Positions 1 to 12,819 of a DNA stretch of 64,000 nucleotides are shown here, piece after piece. The notes under the pieces were generated by a model that was given only the letters and a program-made list of their open reading frames with translations, searched no databases and had not been told where the DNA came from. A program made the position numbers and the translations under genes. The DNA is from Anastatus disparis. Its lineage: Eukaryota > Arthropoda > Insecta > Hymenoptera > Eupelmidae. The stretch covers positions 558,001 to 622,000 of the forward strand of contig JAFFSR010000097.1 of assembly GCA_017163975.1 (NCBI GenBank), written 5' to 3'. How positions within the stretch are numbered: position 1 is the first letter of the stretch; each line of letters starts with the position of its first letter.

Positions 1-660
1 ATCACGAAAGTTAAGAAATCATATTAGTAATTCATTTTATTTGAATTAAATCATTTAAAATCTATAAAAGTCAAATTCCAAATATAAAGAAATCTTGAAT
101 CAGTTATGCATTCACATATAATTTTTATTCAATCTTTAACATTTTTGTTTATTTAACCGAACAATAAACATTCTTTCTATTTACATGAAATCATGAAACT
201 CTAATTTTTTACAAAAATAAAAAGTAATTGTTTTAAACATGATTTATTACAAATATTATTTCCTTAATAGACATAAATCTTTGAAATAATTAAAGATATC
301 TAATACTATTACAAAATTATAGAAAATGAGGATATATTTTAAGAGGAAGAATCATATTTCTGTCCTTTGCTAATGAGAAAATTGGTTTTTCGAATAAAAA
401 TAAATTAAAATAGAGATAATATATTGACTATGAATAAGATTTACATAATTAGGCGCATTTATGCATATTGTGTATGGACTATGGATACATCGTATATTAT
501 ATGTGGGCTCATATAAATACACAGGTTCTCTATAGCTTTTTATGCATGACTTCTGAATTTTTTTCCATACGATGTGACCTTATGTAAAGCAATAAAACAA
601 TTTCTTTTATGTCATTTATTTAAATTATTTATTTACTTCATGCTGGTAAAAATTTACAAT
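1..660. other. AT-rich spacer, no gene seen
   Basis: AT-rich sequence without an open frame of note, recognisable domain or clear repeat. I see nothing functional in it. Confidence 0.5.
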
Positions 661-985
661 ATTATATGTGGCGATAACTCAGCCAATGTTCATTTTTGGA
701 TAATTTTTAATATCATGATTGAATATTTAACACAAGAGTTTGAATATTAACTTTTCAAGTGGCGATTACTCAGCCAATGTAAGTTGTCAGATATTTAATA
801 ATATCGCGATTATTTTCTAATATGAAATATTTGAAAAGAATTTATTAAGTGGCGATTACTCAGCCAATGTAAGCTTACATATATTTAATAATATCGCTAT
901 TATTTTCTAATATGAAACATTTAAAAAGAATTTATTAAGTGGAGATTACTCAGCCAATGTAAATCTTTAGATAATTTTGAATATC
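660..985. repeat. 90-bp tandem repeat, about 4 units
   Basis: The core GTGGCGATTACTCAGCCAAT recurs at about 668, 759, 849 and 939, a period of 90-91 bp. Between cores the units share ATTTAATAATATCGCGATTA. The first and last units are the most diverged, as expected at array edges. No coding potential is visible. Confidence 0.85.
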
Positions 986-1147
986 GCGATTATTATTTTA
1001 AAAAATTTTTACCTATTCATATTGAAAGATTGCTTTTATAAAAAATGTTTCTGTATAATTATAAATATTCAATTATAAATTATTAAACTTTTTGCTTATT
1101 CACAAACATAATAAAATAAGTATTATTAAGTTCAAAGCTTTATACCC

Positions 1148-3180
1148 TTACAAATAACTTTTGAGTCTATTTGCTTTATACAGTGCTCGTTTTTCGAATT
1201 CAATATCAAACAATCTATTAAATTTTGGCATGTTCATTAAAGTAGCATAAGAAAATAATCTTTCTACTGGAGCTGAAGAAGGTAATGGGGTATTGAATTT
1301 CAAAAATAAGCTTTTAACAACTGGAAAATTATTTAAAGACTTCAAAGACATAGTTTTTTCATTTAAAAACCTCATCTGTTCATTTTCTTCTTGTTCTTGA
1401 GGTGCAAAAGCCGTGTTCAGTAATGCATTTGAGCTGTCATCATCAAAATCAAAAAACGTGTCTTCAGTATCCTCATTATCTGGAACAGTTAACCAATTAA
1501 CCAATTCTTCAACAAGCCTTTTTATTTTTGCTTGTGTATTTTCATCAAAGCACGAAATTCACTTTGCTCTAAATTTGGGGTGCGTGAGTGCTGCTATAGC
1601 TGCTAATTCGCCATTATTAAGGATTTCAAAAGAAGCATGAAATCTTTTGTCTAAAGCTTCCTTTAAATATTTCAACAGTGGCTCACACATAGGCAAACTT
1701 TTAGGCCGATAAAGTATTCCATTTTTTTCGGATAGTCAACAATGTTGGTAAAAGATAACCATAATGACAATCTTTTTCTCCTTGTAAAATATCAAATGCG
1801 GAAGCCAGGGGTCGACACAATTTTAAATAATCTTCAATAAATTCAAAATCTTTTTTTCGTAAGATTTTATTAGATTCCAACATGTCAAGAATTCTTTCAT
1901 CATCAATTTTTTCTTTTAAAGAAATGTTTAAAGGCGTTATACATAGAATTCCATCTTGTTATAGCGGGCCTCTGTAAACTGCATTCGAAAATTTTTTTCA
2001 TTTCTTCTCGTTTTTTTGGTGATCTTAAACATTTCCATAATTGTTGGCATTTTTCCATGACAAATTTATGACACTTTTTAATATTTGGAACTCTGTCAAT
2101 TGCGTCTACAAGATCTTTTGTTGCAATCAAACTCAAGGTATGGCTGGCACATCGAAAATGACGAGATAGTGTTATATTTTTGAAAATATTGCTTCGTCTT
2201 TTACAGGAACTACATTATCGTTACTGTTCATAAACAGTGATCCTTCGCCATCATTTTCTTCAAACTCTTCCATTTCATCTTCAGAATCATTTGAATCTTC
2301 ATCTGCAATAATTTTTATATAATAATTTGAAAATTTATTAAGATTTTATAAAGATTTTTCATGTAAATTTGAACTTAAATTTTTGCATTTTTTTTTATTA
2401 TATTTATAACTTTCAAGCAAAATTAGCTTTTTCAATAAATTTAGATTTGTTTGATTAAATTTTGTTTCATGAGAAATTATAAAATCTAAAGAAAATCTAC
2501 CGATAATTGACAATTATTAATTTATTTTATTATTTAATATTAATTTAATTCAATAATTGATTATATTCATCCAATAATTTAAATGTATATTTATTTAATT
2601 TTTAATAAAATTGATTTAAAATCACAATTTAAGTAACCTGGAAAATAATTTTCTGGATTTTCCATTCCAAATTCTTTGAAGGCTTTAACAATATTTTTGC
2701 CATTATCCGTAACTGTAGATACAATTTTTTCAGTAGTTAGCTCGAAAGTCGAATGGATAAGAGATAGTTGCTCTGCTGTATTGGAAAAGGTATGCGATCC
2801 TTCAAATCGTCTACAAGCTAAAGCTGCTGATCTTCATTCCAAAGATATATCATCAATCTGCAAATATAAATAATTTTTGATTTTATTGTAATTTCTTAAC
2901 TACTTTATGTTAATAACATGTTATCTTACCCAATGAGCAGTTACACCTAAAAATCTTCTATTCGACCCAGTCCAAATATCTGCTGTTGTGCAGACATGGT
3001 TTGCATTAGCTAAAGCCATTTTATCTTGTCTAATTGTTTATAATATAAATCATCAACTTTTTTTCAGCAGAATGACGAGTCAAATGTTAACTTATAAACA
3101 ATATCATCTTCATCTTCATCACCACCATCCAATTTTTTAAATTTTTTACATTGCTGAGAGCTTTGTAGTTTATCTTCATG
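1148..3180 (-). pseudogene. hAT-family transposase, degenerate, with intron remnants
   Basis: Reading the minus strand from high to low coordinates gives hAT transposase segments in the right order. One lies near 3000-2930 (TADIWTGSNRRFLGVTAHW). The next, near 2857-2640, contains STVTDNGKNIVKAFKEFG. Another at 2136-1903 contains ITRWNSMYNAF, and the last at 1504-1148 has the C-terminal dimerisation signature SSAPVERLFSYA. An intron with GTAAG donor and TTTGCAG acceptor spans about 2858-2929 and joins two segments in frame; a second acceptor (TTGCAG) lies near 2300. Frames are broken near 2190, 1900 and 1600. No N-terminal BED zinc finger or hAT terminal inverted repeats were found. In the family this enzyme cuts and pastes the element in the nucleus; this copy cannot be functional. 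Confidence 0.85.
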
Positions 3181-3280
3181 TTTTATCTAAAAATATAATT
3201 ATTTTAAATCATAAAATTAATACAAAATAAACATATAATATTATTAAAATTTTTTTGTTTTGTATGAAATAGTATATTTT

Positions 3281-3372
3281 TCACCTAGAGCGAGTAAAAA
3301 TAAAGAACTCCTCTTCAGCTTGGATGACAATTCACATAAAATTAAAGTCATTCTTTATTTACTCTCGAGGTG
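3281..3372. repeat. small inverted repeat (hairpin)
   Basis: CACCTAGAGCGAGTAAAAATAAAG at the left end pairs with CTTTATTTACTCTCGAGGTG at the right end around a ~45-bp loop. It may be a very small MITE; no target duplication was identified. Confidence 0.5.
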
Positions 3373-3459
3373 AAAATACAGATTTTCCAACAAGAGGCCA
3401 AAAATACCATATTCTATTTTCGGCACCAGGAGAAAATATGGTACTTTTGGACTAGGTGT

Positions 3460-4300
3460 TAAAAAAGCAATTTGATGACATTGTAAAAAAGTAAACACAA
3501 AATTTTATTCTGTGTTTACTATAACAGATAAAATTTTGTATTATTGTCACCTACCAACATGGCTGACCTTTTTTTCTGATAAGGTATATAACTTTAATAT
3601 AAATAACTAGCAAAAAATACCTCGCTCCTACCGTCGCTCGGTTGAATTTTCATATATTATATTATTATGTATAAATTAGACAATTTCAAAATAAAAAAGA
3701 ATTGACGCAACTTATGAATTGTGATATTGTAGTTTTGTACTAAATTAAATTTTTCTATTTTTATAAAAAAGAATAATTAAAGTTACAATGTGCATAAAAA
3801 TTGTTTGAATACAAATTATATCTTGATGAATTAAGAATTTGTTCTACAAAATTGTATTTGAATAAATGAAAAAATATAATAGGAATTTTTTCTTTTTAAT
3901 CACGTATTTCAATCACGAACCATGAAATAATCGAAAACAGTATTTGACGTTTACTAGAACTAGCAACTGCACAGAGAAAAGAAAGTATTGTTAAAATAGG
4001 TTCTAAATTAAGTATATCTAATTTATGTATTAAGGTACTTAAAAAAAGAGTGACGATATAATTTCAATTAGTACTATAGCTTGAATTTTAGGGACCAATG
4101 TTGGTACTATTATATTATGAAGTAAGAGCATAAATTTGCGATGCTTACTGCCTTTTTTTGGTATTAAGACTGATCTTTCACCTACTCGATTCAAGGGCAA
4201 TATTTCGCAGAAAATGCAATTATTAACCTCTTTTCGTACGGCTTTTCCTGTTACTAAAATTGAAAATTATTAAATATAGAATTATTTATATAATATATAA
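3460..4300. other. AT-rich spacer with a short dispersed repeat
   Basis: No gene is visible. The stretch near 3620-3670 (CTCGCTCCTACCGTCGCTCGG followed by a TATATTATATTATTATG run) recurs in diverged form near 4915-4970, so the two places share an old repeat. Confidence 0.4.
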
Positions 4301-4308
4301 CTCTTTAA

Positions 4309-4684
4309 GGGGAATCCTCATACCGACACAGTGTTTTACTTTATCTACATTTAAATTATGAATTTTAACAGAAATTCGTAGGAGAGGCACATTCTTAACA
4401 TGCCAAAGAATTTATTGCAACGTTAAAAGACAATATAAGGGTAAAGATAAAGGCGAAAACTGCTTAATACAATTAACTTTTCAATGCAGTTATGAATAAT
4501 CGTATTATGCAGTTTTTGTTTTCATTTTCACTTTTATTCTGTCTTTTAACGTTGCAATAAATTCTTTAGAATGTTAAGAATGTGCCTCTTCTATAAATTT
4601 TAGTCAATTATAGTAAAATTTTTATTAAAATACATAATTCAAATGTAGATAAGGTAAATCTCTGTGCCAGTATGAGGACACCCC
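4309..4684. mobile_element. TTAA-flanked foldback MITE, 376 bp
   Basis: Flanked by TTAA at 4305-4308 and 4685-4688. Its ends are inverted copies (GGGGAATCCTCATACCGACA and the diverged complement of TGTGCCAGTATGAGGACACCCC), and the pairing continues inward through CAACGTTAAAAGACA and TGTCTTTTAACGTTG. It has no coding capacity. TTAA duplication is typical of piggyBac- and Kolobok-mobilised elements; which transposase moved it cannot be told. Confidence 0.8.
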
Positions 4685-4689
4685 TTAAA

Positions 4690-5620
4690 ATTACTAATAA
4701 TTAATATTACATTCGTGATATTCAAGGATTAAAACGATACATGTTTATCTTCCATATTTCGCTTTAAAATAGTTACTTTTGAGTTTCAAATTAATGATTA
4801 GAAATTTAAAATTGGTATATATATTATATGATTTATATTATATTAATCAACTGTTGAAAATCGTTTTACAATTTATTGGGTTTTACGTTAACAGGTATTA
4901 ATTATATTGAAGTTTTTCGCTCCTAACGTCGCTTAGTTGAATTTTCTTTTATTATATTATTATGTATAAATGACTAATTTTAAGTAAATAAGAATTAATT
5001 AATTGAATTTTGAGTACTGAATAAAATTGAAAATAATTTGATGAAACATAATATAAAAATATATGTACACATGCGCTTAAAGTAAAAAAGCGTATAATTT
5101 ATTTCAAGTGACTATTTCTCCCTCTACTACCATTAGAAAAACAAAGATAGTACGATATTTGATGTAAATAAACTGAGAACTGGGTACTGAGTTACAACTA
5201 TAATTTCCAGACCTTAATATATGACCATGAATTTGAATTATGAAATAAATTTATAAGTGAAACATGCTTAAAAGAAATTCGTGTTGATTTCTAATAAAAA
5301 TATCTTCACAAATGTATTTTATATATATGAAATACGAAATTTAAATAGAAAAAATCATAAGATTAAAATACAACATTTTAGTTAATTTTAAATTCGAATA
5401 TTTCGGAATAAAAAAATAACTATTTGCAATTACTTAACTATCCTTTTTGCATCTAATATAAAAATTTAATGAGATACAAATATTACAAAGTGTATGTATC
5501 ACAAGTAAGGTTTGCATTTCATAAATATTATAATTTTTAGAAAATTCTTGATATTAATAGATTATTAATTTGGAAAATTAAATATTTTCATATTAAATAT
5601 TTTTATATTAAATTGATGAT
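4690..5620. other. AT-rich spacer, no gene seen
   Basis: Very AT-rich DNA with no credible coding sequence. Apart from the dispersed repeat at 4915-4970 I see nothing in it. Confidence 0.4.
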
Positions 5621-5624
5621 AAAC

Positions 5625-5752
5625 ATGTAGTGATGATTATAAGTTATTATAATCATTACTATATTTTTGTGGTGATGACTATAATTGATTACAAAAATGA
5701 AGTAATGATTATAGCTAATTATAATCATTACTATACTTACGTAGTAATAACT
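5625..5752. repeat. left remnant of the 72-bp satellite
   Basis: Two partial units of the same 72-bp repeat found at 8701-11312 (core TTATAATCATTACTATA). It is separated from the main array only by the element at 5753-8700, and it ends in the AACT that is duplicated at 8701. Confidence 0.8.
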
Positions 5753-8700
5753 TGTAACGCGGTTTTTTTTTATACAGAATTTTTTTTTTTTTTCCTTTAA
5801 AAAAGTCTTTTTGCCTTAATGAGAGATAGAAGATGTTTATATTCACATCTTCTCTCTCACTCGAAGACTATCTTCTCGCTCTTTCTATCCCTTTTAAAAC
5901 TTAATATAAAGAAAATGATAACTACCTTACCGCATACGTACACGCTGCATACATATGCACACCAGGAACACGCCACTAAAACCCAGGGTATTAATCCACC
6001 TGGTTGTTGATTTTTGTTGTTCCCGGTGCTGATGATTACACCTGTCAACCAGTAACACGTGAGACCGTGCTTTGGAGGTTAGGCCAGGTGGGGACACTCA
6101 CTACCACAAACCAAGGCACACACACACACATGGTTGTAAGCACTTCACTCACGAGACGCGACGGAAGCCCCAAGCAGACGATTCGCACCACCAAACGCCT
6201 AGGAGGCGGCGAAGCGGCGCCGACGGCACAAACAATATACGAACACGTGCTCGCGCGAACGTGCTATTGTGGCGCTCGTGTAGCGTTAATTAAAAAAGTA
6301 GAAAGAGAGAGAGATAGATAGAAATAGACTGCTATACTAACTAAAGTCGATAAGGTAGGATAGACGCATATGATAAAAAGGTAGCGTATATATAAAAAAC
6401 TTAATTATAGTAAAAATGAGATGCTAGATTAACAGATAAGAAACTGAACTGAGTCACATTATAGGTGGCGCGCAAAATCTAAAGATATTTAGATATAATT
6501 TAAATAATGATTTCTATTTACTTGTTGTTAAGACATTTTAGTATATTTTTATAGATGGCGCTACAGTACAAACAAATAAAATAACTTTGCAATTGTACTA
6601 AATAATTAAAAATGAAAATCGTTAACAGAATAAAGACTCAAGCGAGCCTAAAATAATGAATAATCAGAAATTATTACTTGTATTATTAACTAATGTTTGT
6701 TTATGTTATTTGACGAAAAATGAAACTTTTGATTGTAATGAAATAACGCATTAATTATTCATAAAGAAAATAAGAATTAATGTAATCAAATTAAGCGCGC
6801 AGATGGCGTAACCTGTAAAGCACACTAATACTACACTAGTAATAGGAAGTAACATGTAATTTGACTAGCGAGTAGTAAATTACACCAGAATAAAATGATA
6901 AAAGAACCTTATTTGATTAGTGAGTCGCGAAATAGAAAGAGATAGCAAATAGGAAATAACGAGAGTAATAAAGAGAGCAATAGAGAAGAAGAAGCCACTG
7001 ATGCTCAGCGTGCGCTTCCTTCTTCTTCGTGCCTCATTATCGTTTCGGTAGCCCTGTTGCACAGTCATACGTACTATTTCTTTTCCTTTAAAGCTAAATT
7101 CCTTTTTCATTGTTACTTAGTAAAGTTTCTTTTGGTTGTTAATTATTATTATTGAATTTCTTTTCTTTGTTATTGTTAACGGTTAAGGATTACTTTTTTT
7201 TTTGTTGAATTTTCGTTTATTGGATAAAAATTCGGTCAAGTGTGGATTAAGACCAACCGCCAACGATAGCCATTAGCCTAGAGGGTTTATAGCATAGATT
7301 GCCGGCCATTTTGGGAGTCCACCTTCATAGATTTTTGGGTTTTGTTGTTGCTCCTTCTATTGGACTAAGATAAGATAATGGCCGAGGTCGAGCGTAGCAA
7401 CGAACAAAAACAGGTATAATTTGTATTAAATTTAATTTTTTTTTGTATTTAAAATTGTGATAAAAAGGAAAAAGTGATAGTGCGCGAAGTGAAAATACAA
7501 ATTCTCTCTCTCTCGTGGTGAATTAATAGCAACGTATAAATTAATCGAATTTGTTGCTATTAATTAACAATTAAGAAATTAGAAAGTAAACAAAATTGTA
7601 TTTTTTTGTCGTAATATTTAAAAATTCTTGCGGAGAAATCACGGCAGGCTATATAAATAGCCACGTGGTTATCTAACCTAAAAGTAATTCGTAGCATCAT
7701 TGTGGAATAGCGAAAACTTAACTTGTTGTTTCATTTAATTATTGAGGAGAAATTTGTTATTAAATTAAATAGTGAAAAATTAATTGTGAGATTTCCTTTT
7801 ATATTCCTAACCTAAAACATCAAAGAGTAAGAAGAAATTTAGTAACTTAAGAAGTGATTGTGAATAAATGCTATTTCTTTCTAGTTAATTACATTTGTTG
7901 TAAATGAAATATTTAATTATTTATAAATCAAAAATAGTAGTTCGTAATTAATTCTAGAAGCTTTTCTTTTCCTTAGTTTTCTTTTACTTAGTTTTTGATC
8001 TTATTGAATTTATATCAAGTAGCTTAAGTTATACTAGAATCAAAAGTAATAGTAATTTAGTTCCTGGATATTTATATATTAATTATATATATTAATTTGT
8101 GAGAAAATATATAACCTCGCTTCTATAAAACGCCTGCTGAGAATTAAAGAGAGAAAGACTCCGAGGAAAGACGACACTAGCGCCACCAATTGGAGAATTG
8201 CGTAATCTGAGATACGCACTGCTGTTCGAGCCCTACCCTTACATAACCTAAAAATAGATGTTGAGCACGTGTTGCTCCATTACTCAATTTTGTTATAATA
8301 TTAAAGAGATTCAGATTATTATTATTGCTTAATAATTTAAATTAATAATTTTCTTTTCTGTAACTTAAAATATTTTAATTGATTTTCTATATTTTATTAT
8401 TATTTTAACTTAATTTAGAGAAATCGTCCATAACTTAACCTATATTCTTTTAATTAAATTAATTAAAGCCCATTTAGTGAATTTTACTCCCTATAATTAA
8501 ATATTTGTCAACTTGTTTATTGAAGAGATTTTATAATTGATTAGAAATTTAAAGGTAGAGTATTTAATTCCCTCCTTATACTATTATTATTAATTTTGTA
8601 GGCTGGTAAATCTCAGAATTTGGGAATTATAAGCCAATTATTATTTTATATTTAATTAGATATATTCATAATATCCCAAATAAAAAAAAACACCCTTACA
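5753..8700. mobile_element. 2.95-kb TG..CA element, probable solo LTR
   Basis: Begins TGTAACGCGG, ends CACCCTTACA (TGTAA/TTACA inverted ends), and is flanked by AACT at 5749-5752 and 8701-8704. Removing it and one AACT restores the interrupted 72-bp satellite unit (GTAATAACT then ATAATTGATTA), so both borders are exact. TG..CA ends with a 4-bp duplication are typical of gypsy-type LTRs. No internal second LTR and no gag or pol are seen, so a solo LTR is the best reading, though it would be unusually long. It has a GC-richer patch at about 6000-6300 and a candidate splice donor at 7414. Confidence 0.7.
7378..7413 (+). CDS. candidate short first coding exon inside the solo LTR
   Basis: ATG at 7378 opens a 12-codon frame (MAEVERSNEQKQ) that meets a GTATAA donor-like sequence at 7414 in phase 0. 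The local sequence (GGCCGAGGTCGAGCGTAGC) is far less AT-rich than its surroundings. It could be a leader exon of the LTR element's gag transcript. No downstream exon is identified, so this may be chance. Low confidence. Confidence 0.2.
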
Positions 8701-11312
8701 AACTATAATTGATTATAGAACTATAGTAATGATTACAGATGATTATAATCATTACTATAGTTTTGTGATAGTAACTAAAATTGATTATAAAGATGTAGTA
8801 ATGATTAAAAGTGATTATAATCATTACTATAGTTTTATGGTAATAACTACAATTGATTATAAAACTATAGTGATCATTAGAGATGATTATAATCATTACT
8901 ATATTTTTGTGGTAATAACTATAGTTAATTATAAAACTGAAGTGATGATTATGGGTGATTATAATCATTACTATAGTTTTATGATAATAACTAAAATTGA
9001 TTATAAAATTGTAGTGATGATTATAAGTGATTATAATCATTACTATAGTTTTATGGTAATAACTATAATTGATTATGGAACTATAGTGATGATTACAGAT
9101 GATTATAATCATTACTATGGTTTTGTAGTAATACATAAAATTGATTATAAAAATGTAGTTATGATTATAGGTGATTATAATCATTACTATACTTACGTAG
9201 AAATAACTATATTTGATTATAAAACTGTTGTAATGAATACAGATGATTATAATCATTAGTATAGTTTTGTGGTAATAACTATAATTTATTATAAATCTGT
9301 AGTGATAATTATAGGTAATTATAGTCATTACAAAAGTTACGTAGTGATAACTTTATTTGATTAAAAAACTATAGTCATGGATATAGGTGACTATAATCAT
9401 TACTATAGTTTTGTGGTGATAACTAGGATTTATTATAAATATGTAGTAATGATTATAGGTGATCATAATCATTACTATACTTACGAAGAAATAACTATAA
9501 TTGATTATAAAACTGTAGTGATGATCATAGGTGATTATAGTCATTACTATAGTTGTATGGTAATAACTACAATTGATTATAAAACTATAGTGATGATTAT
9601 AGGTGATTATAATCATTACTATACTTACGTAGTTATGACTATATTTGATTATAAAACTGTAGTAATGATTATAGGTGATTATAATCATTACTATACTTAC
9701 GTAGTAATAAATATATTTGATTATAAAACCATAGTAATGATTACAGATGATTATAATCATTACTACATTTACGTAGTAATAATTATAATTGATTATAGAA
9801 CTATAGTAATAATTACAGACGACAATAATCATTACTATAGTTTTGAGGTAATATATAAAATTCATTATAAAAATGTAGTGAAGATTATAAGTGATTATAA
9901 TCATTACTATATTTTTGTGGTGATAACTATAATTGATCATAAAAATTAACTAGAGATTATAGATGATTATAATCATTACTATACTGACGTAGAAATAACT
10001 ATAATTGATTATAGAACTATAGTAATGATTACAGATGATTATAATCATTACTATAGTTTTGTGATAGTAACTAAAATTGATTATAAAATTGTAGTGATGA
10101 TTAAAAGTGATTATAATCATTACTATAGTTTTATGGTAATAACTACAATTGATTATAAAACTATAGTGATAATTACAGGTGATTATAATCATTACTATAG
10201 TTTTATAGTAATAACTATAATTGATTATAAAACTGTAGTAATGATTATAGGTGATTATAGTCATTACTATCATTTTATGTTAATAACTACAATTGATTAT
10301 AAAACTATAGTGATGATTATAGGTGATTATAGTCGTTACTATAGACTTTTGGTAATTACATAATATTATTAATCTGTAGTGATAAATTTAAGCGATTATA
10401 ATCATTACTATAGATTTGTGGTAATAACTAAAACTGATTATAAACCTGTAGTAATGATTATAGGTGATTATAATCATTACTATACTTACATAGTAATAAG
10501 TATATTCGATTATAAAACCATAGTAATGATTACAGATGATTATAATCATTACTACACTTGCGTAGTAATAATTATAGTTGATTATAGTACTATAGTAATG
10601 ATGACAGACGACAGTTATCATTACTATAGTTTTGTGGTAATACATAAAATTAATTATAAAAATGTAGTGATGATTATAAGTGATTATAATCATTACTGTA
10701 TTTTTGTGGTGATGACTATAATTGATTATTAAAATGAAGTAATGATTATAGGTGATTATAATCATTACTATACTTACGTAGAAATAACTATAATCGATTA
10801 TAAAACTGTAGTGATGATTATAGGTTATTATAGTCATTACTATAGTTTTGTGATAATAACAATGATTGATTATAAATCTGTAGTGATGATTATAGGTAAT
10901 TATAGTCATTACAAAAGTTACGTAGTGATAACTATATTTGATTATAAAACTATAGTCATGAATATAGGTGACTATAGTCATTACTATAGTTACATATTAA
11001 TAACCATAACTAAATTTATAACTGTAGTAATGATTATAGGTGATTATAATCTTTACTATACTTGCGTAGTAATAACTATAATTAATTATAAAACTATAGT
11101 AGTGATTACAGATGATTATAATCATTACTATACTTTTGTAGTCATAACTACAATTGATTATGAAACTGTAGTGATGAATATAGGTGATTATAATCAGTGC
11201 TATAATTACGGAGTAATAACTATAATTGATTATAGAACTATAGTAATGATGGCAGATGATTATAAACATTGCTATAGTTTTATAGTGATAACTATGATTG
11301 ATAATAAAAAAT
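8701..11312. repeat. 72-bp satellite array, about 36 units
   Basis: Tandem units of 72 bp built on GATTATAATCATTACTATAG, with GATTATAATC itself a perfect palindrome. Each unit also contains inverted arms (ATCATTACTATAGTTTT and AAAACTATAGTAATGAT) and so can fold. The period is a multiple of three and AT-rich palindromic units lack stops in some frames, so long open frames appear on both strands (24-residue periodic peptides). These frames look like by-products of the repeat rather than genes. Confidence 0.9.
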
Positions 11313-11329
11313 AAAAAGATAAATAATAT

Positions 11330-12080
11330 TTCTTCAAATAAAAAAAAATTAAACTTAAATTTTATGAAAATATACTAACTATTCAAATAAATCGAATTAC
11401 ACGAAAAACTGGTTCCTACAGAAAATATTAATAAAAAAAGCACCTTTATTTTCGAGTAACTTGAGTTATTAGAGTAATTCATATTTTTTTGAGTAATTCG
11501 ATTCATTCGAGTATTCCGAGTAGCTCATATTTTTACGAGTAATTCGAGTAATAAATATTTTTTTAGAGTAACTCGATAAATTTGAGACACGAACTCGTAG
11601 AGTCAAGTAATTTATTTGTGTTGTTCATAGAATCGAATACTCGCACTTATAATTACTACATTTATTTTACGTTCGCTAAATTCATTTTCTGCATGCCAAA
11701 TATTCATGTGCCATTAGGAAAAGTAAATTTCTTATAGGAAATAGGGAAAGAATCAACCATACTTGTGAGAAAACTACTTTTTTGCTCTTCGGTAAAATAG
11801 AGCTATTTTAGCCCCTAAGAATAGACATCAAAAATTGAATTTAACGCCCTGAGTGTGAATAAGAAATATATATTTCTGCTTCAATTTTATACAAAAAATA
11901 CATTTCAAACATTTTTCGTAATTTTAATAATCGCAAGTATTTTTAATGAAATACATTACATTATGTAAAAATCAATAAATTATTTATTTACATATTGTAG
12001 AAAATGTCCTAATACATGGCCTCCTCAAGAATAGTAAAACTCAAAAGTTACCATTTTTAAGGTGGTCATCTATTAAGACA
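11330..12080. other. AT-rich spacer with GAGTAATTC minisatellite
   Basis: No gene is visible. Between about 11440 and 11600 the short motif GAGTAATTCGAGT and variants recurs irregularly. The rest shows no recognisable structure. Confidence 0.4.
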
Positions 12081-12087
12081 TTTACCA

Positions 12088-12815
12088 TACCGCTCAAAAA
12101 TTCGATACTACCGTGTAAAAGAAAGAGTCTTGAAAAAATGATCGCATTACTGAAAACAATGTTGTAAAAGAATTAAAAAAAAAGATTTTAAAGTACAATT
12201 TAAGAGCTTTAAAAATCGATGTATAAAATTAATTCCAAATTTTTTTACCGTATAAAAAAATTAACGTAAAAATAAACATTATTTTCAGACATTTTTAATT
12301 TTAGATTAGCTCAGACAATTTTTTGAATGTGATATAAAAAAATCTAAAAAAAAATAAAGTACTGTAAAAAAGCTTACATTAGCATTTTATAAACATTTTC
12401 TACGCTGAGTTTCTGGGAAGTTATAAAGCTTTAAGGTTTAGGATCGTTTAATTGGCCGATTTTCTGCATAAAACATTAAAAATCCCGAACTTTAAAGCTT
12501 CATAACTGTACGAAAACTTATTCTACAAAATATTTATTCATTTAGAAAATTGTTATTTCATTTTAGAAAGCTCTTCTAGGGTACTTTATTGTTTTTAGAT
12601 ATTTTTTATATCATATTCGAAAAATTGTCTGAGCAAATATAAAATTAAAAAAGGGTTTTCCAAGTTACTATTTTTATACGCTAAAAAACTTTAAAAATAA
12701 TTCTATACATAAGTTCTTGAAGAGAAATTGAAAATATTTTATTTTCTACAACACTTTTTCTAAGATATGATCATTTATTCCAGACATTTATTTATAATCG
12801 AATTTTTGAGCGGTA
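12088..12815. mobile_element. foldback element, about 730 bp
   Basis: TACCGCTCAAAAATTCGAT at the left end is matched by its complement ATCGAATTTTTGAGCGGTA at the right end. Further pairs such as TTTAGATTAGCTCAGACAATT and AATTGTCTGAGC converge on a centre near 12450. It has no coding capacity. No clean target duplication was identified. Confidence 0.7.
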
Positions 12816-12819
12816 TTGT

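Noticed and set aside
660..985. CRISPR-like array (short repeats at regular spacing)
   Set aside because: The spacers are themselves similar to one another, the period is 90 bp and the genome is eukaryotic. This is an ordinary tandem repeat.
2676..2873. Plus-strand open frame
   Set aside because: It is the shadow of the minus-strand hAT transposase segment containing TDNGKNIVKAF.
6004..6321. Plus-strand frames in the GC-richer patch
   Set aside because: Overlapping frames of similar length in two phases, low complexity (CACACA, GAGAGA) and no domain. The patch lies inside the solo LTR.
8696..11314. Long open frames on both strands of the 72-bp satellite
   Set aside because: The frames repeat every 24 residues with the DNA period, occur on both strands and show no domain. 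They follow from a stop-poor unit whose length is a multiple of three.
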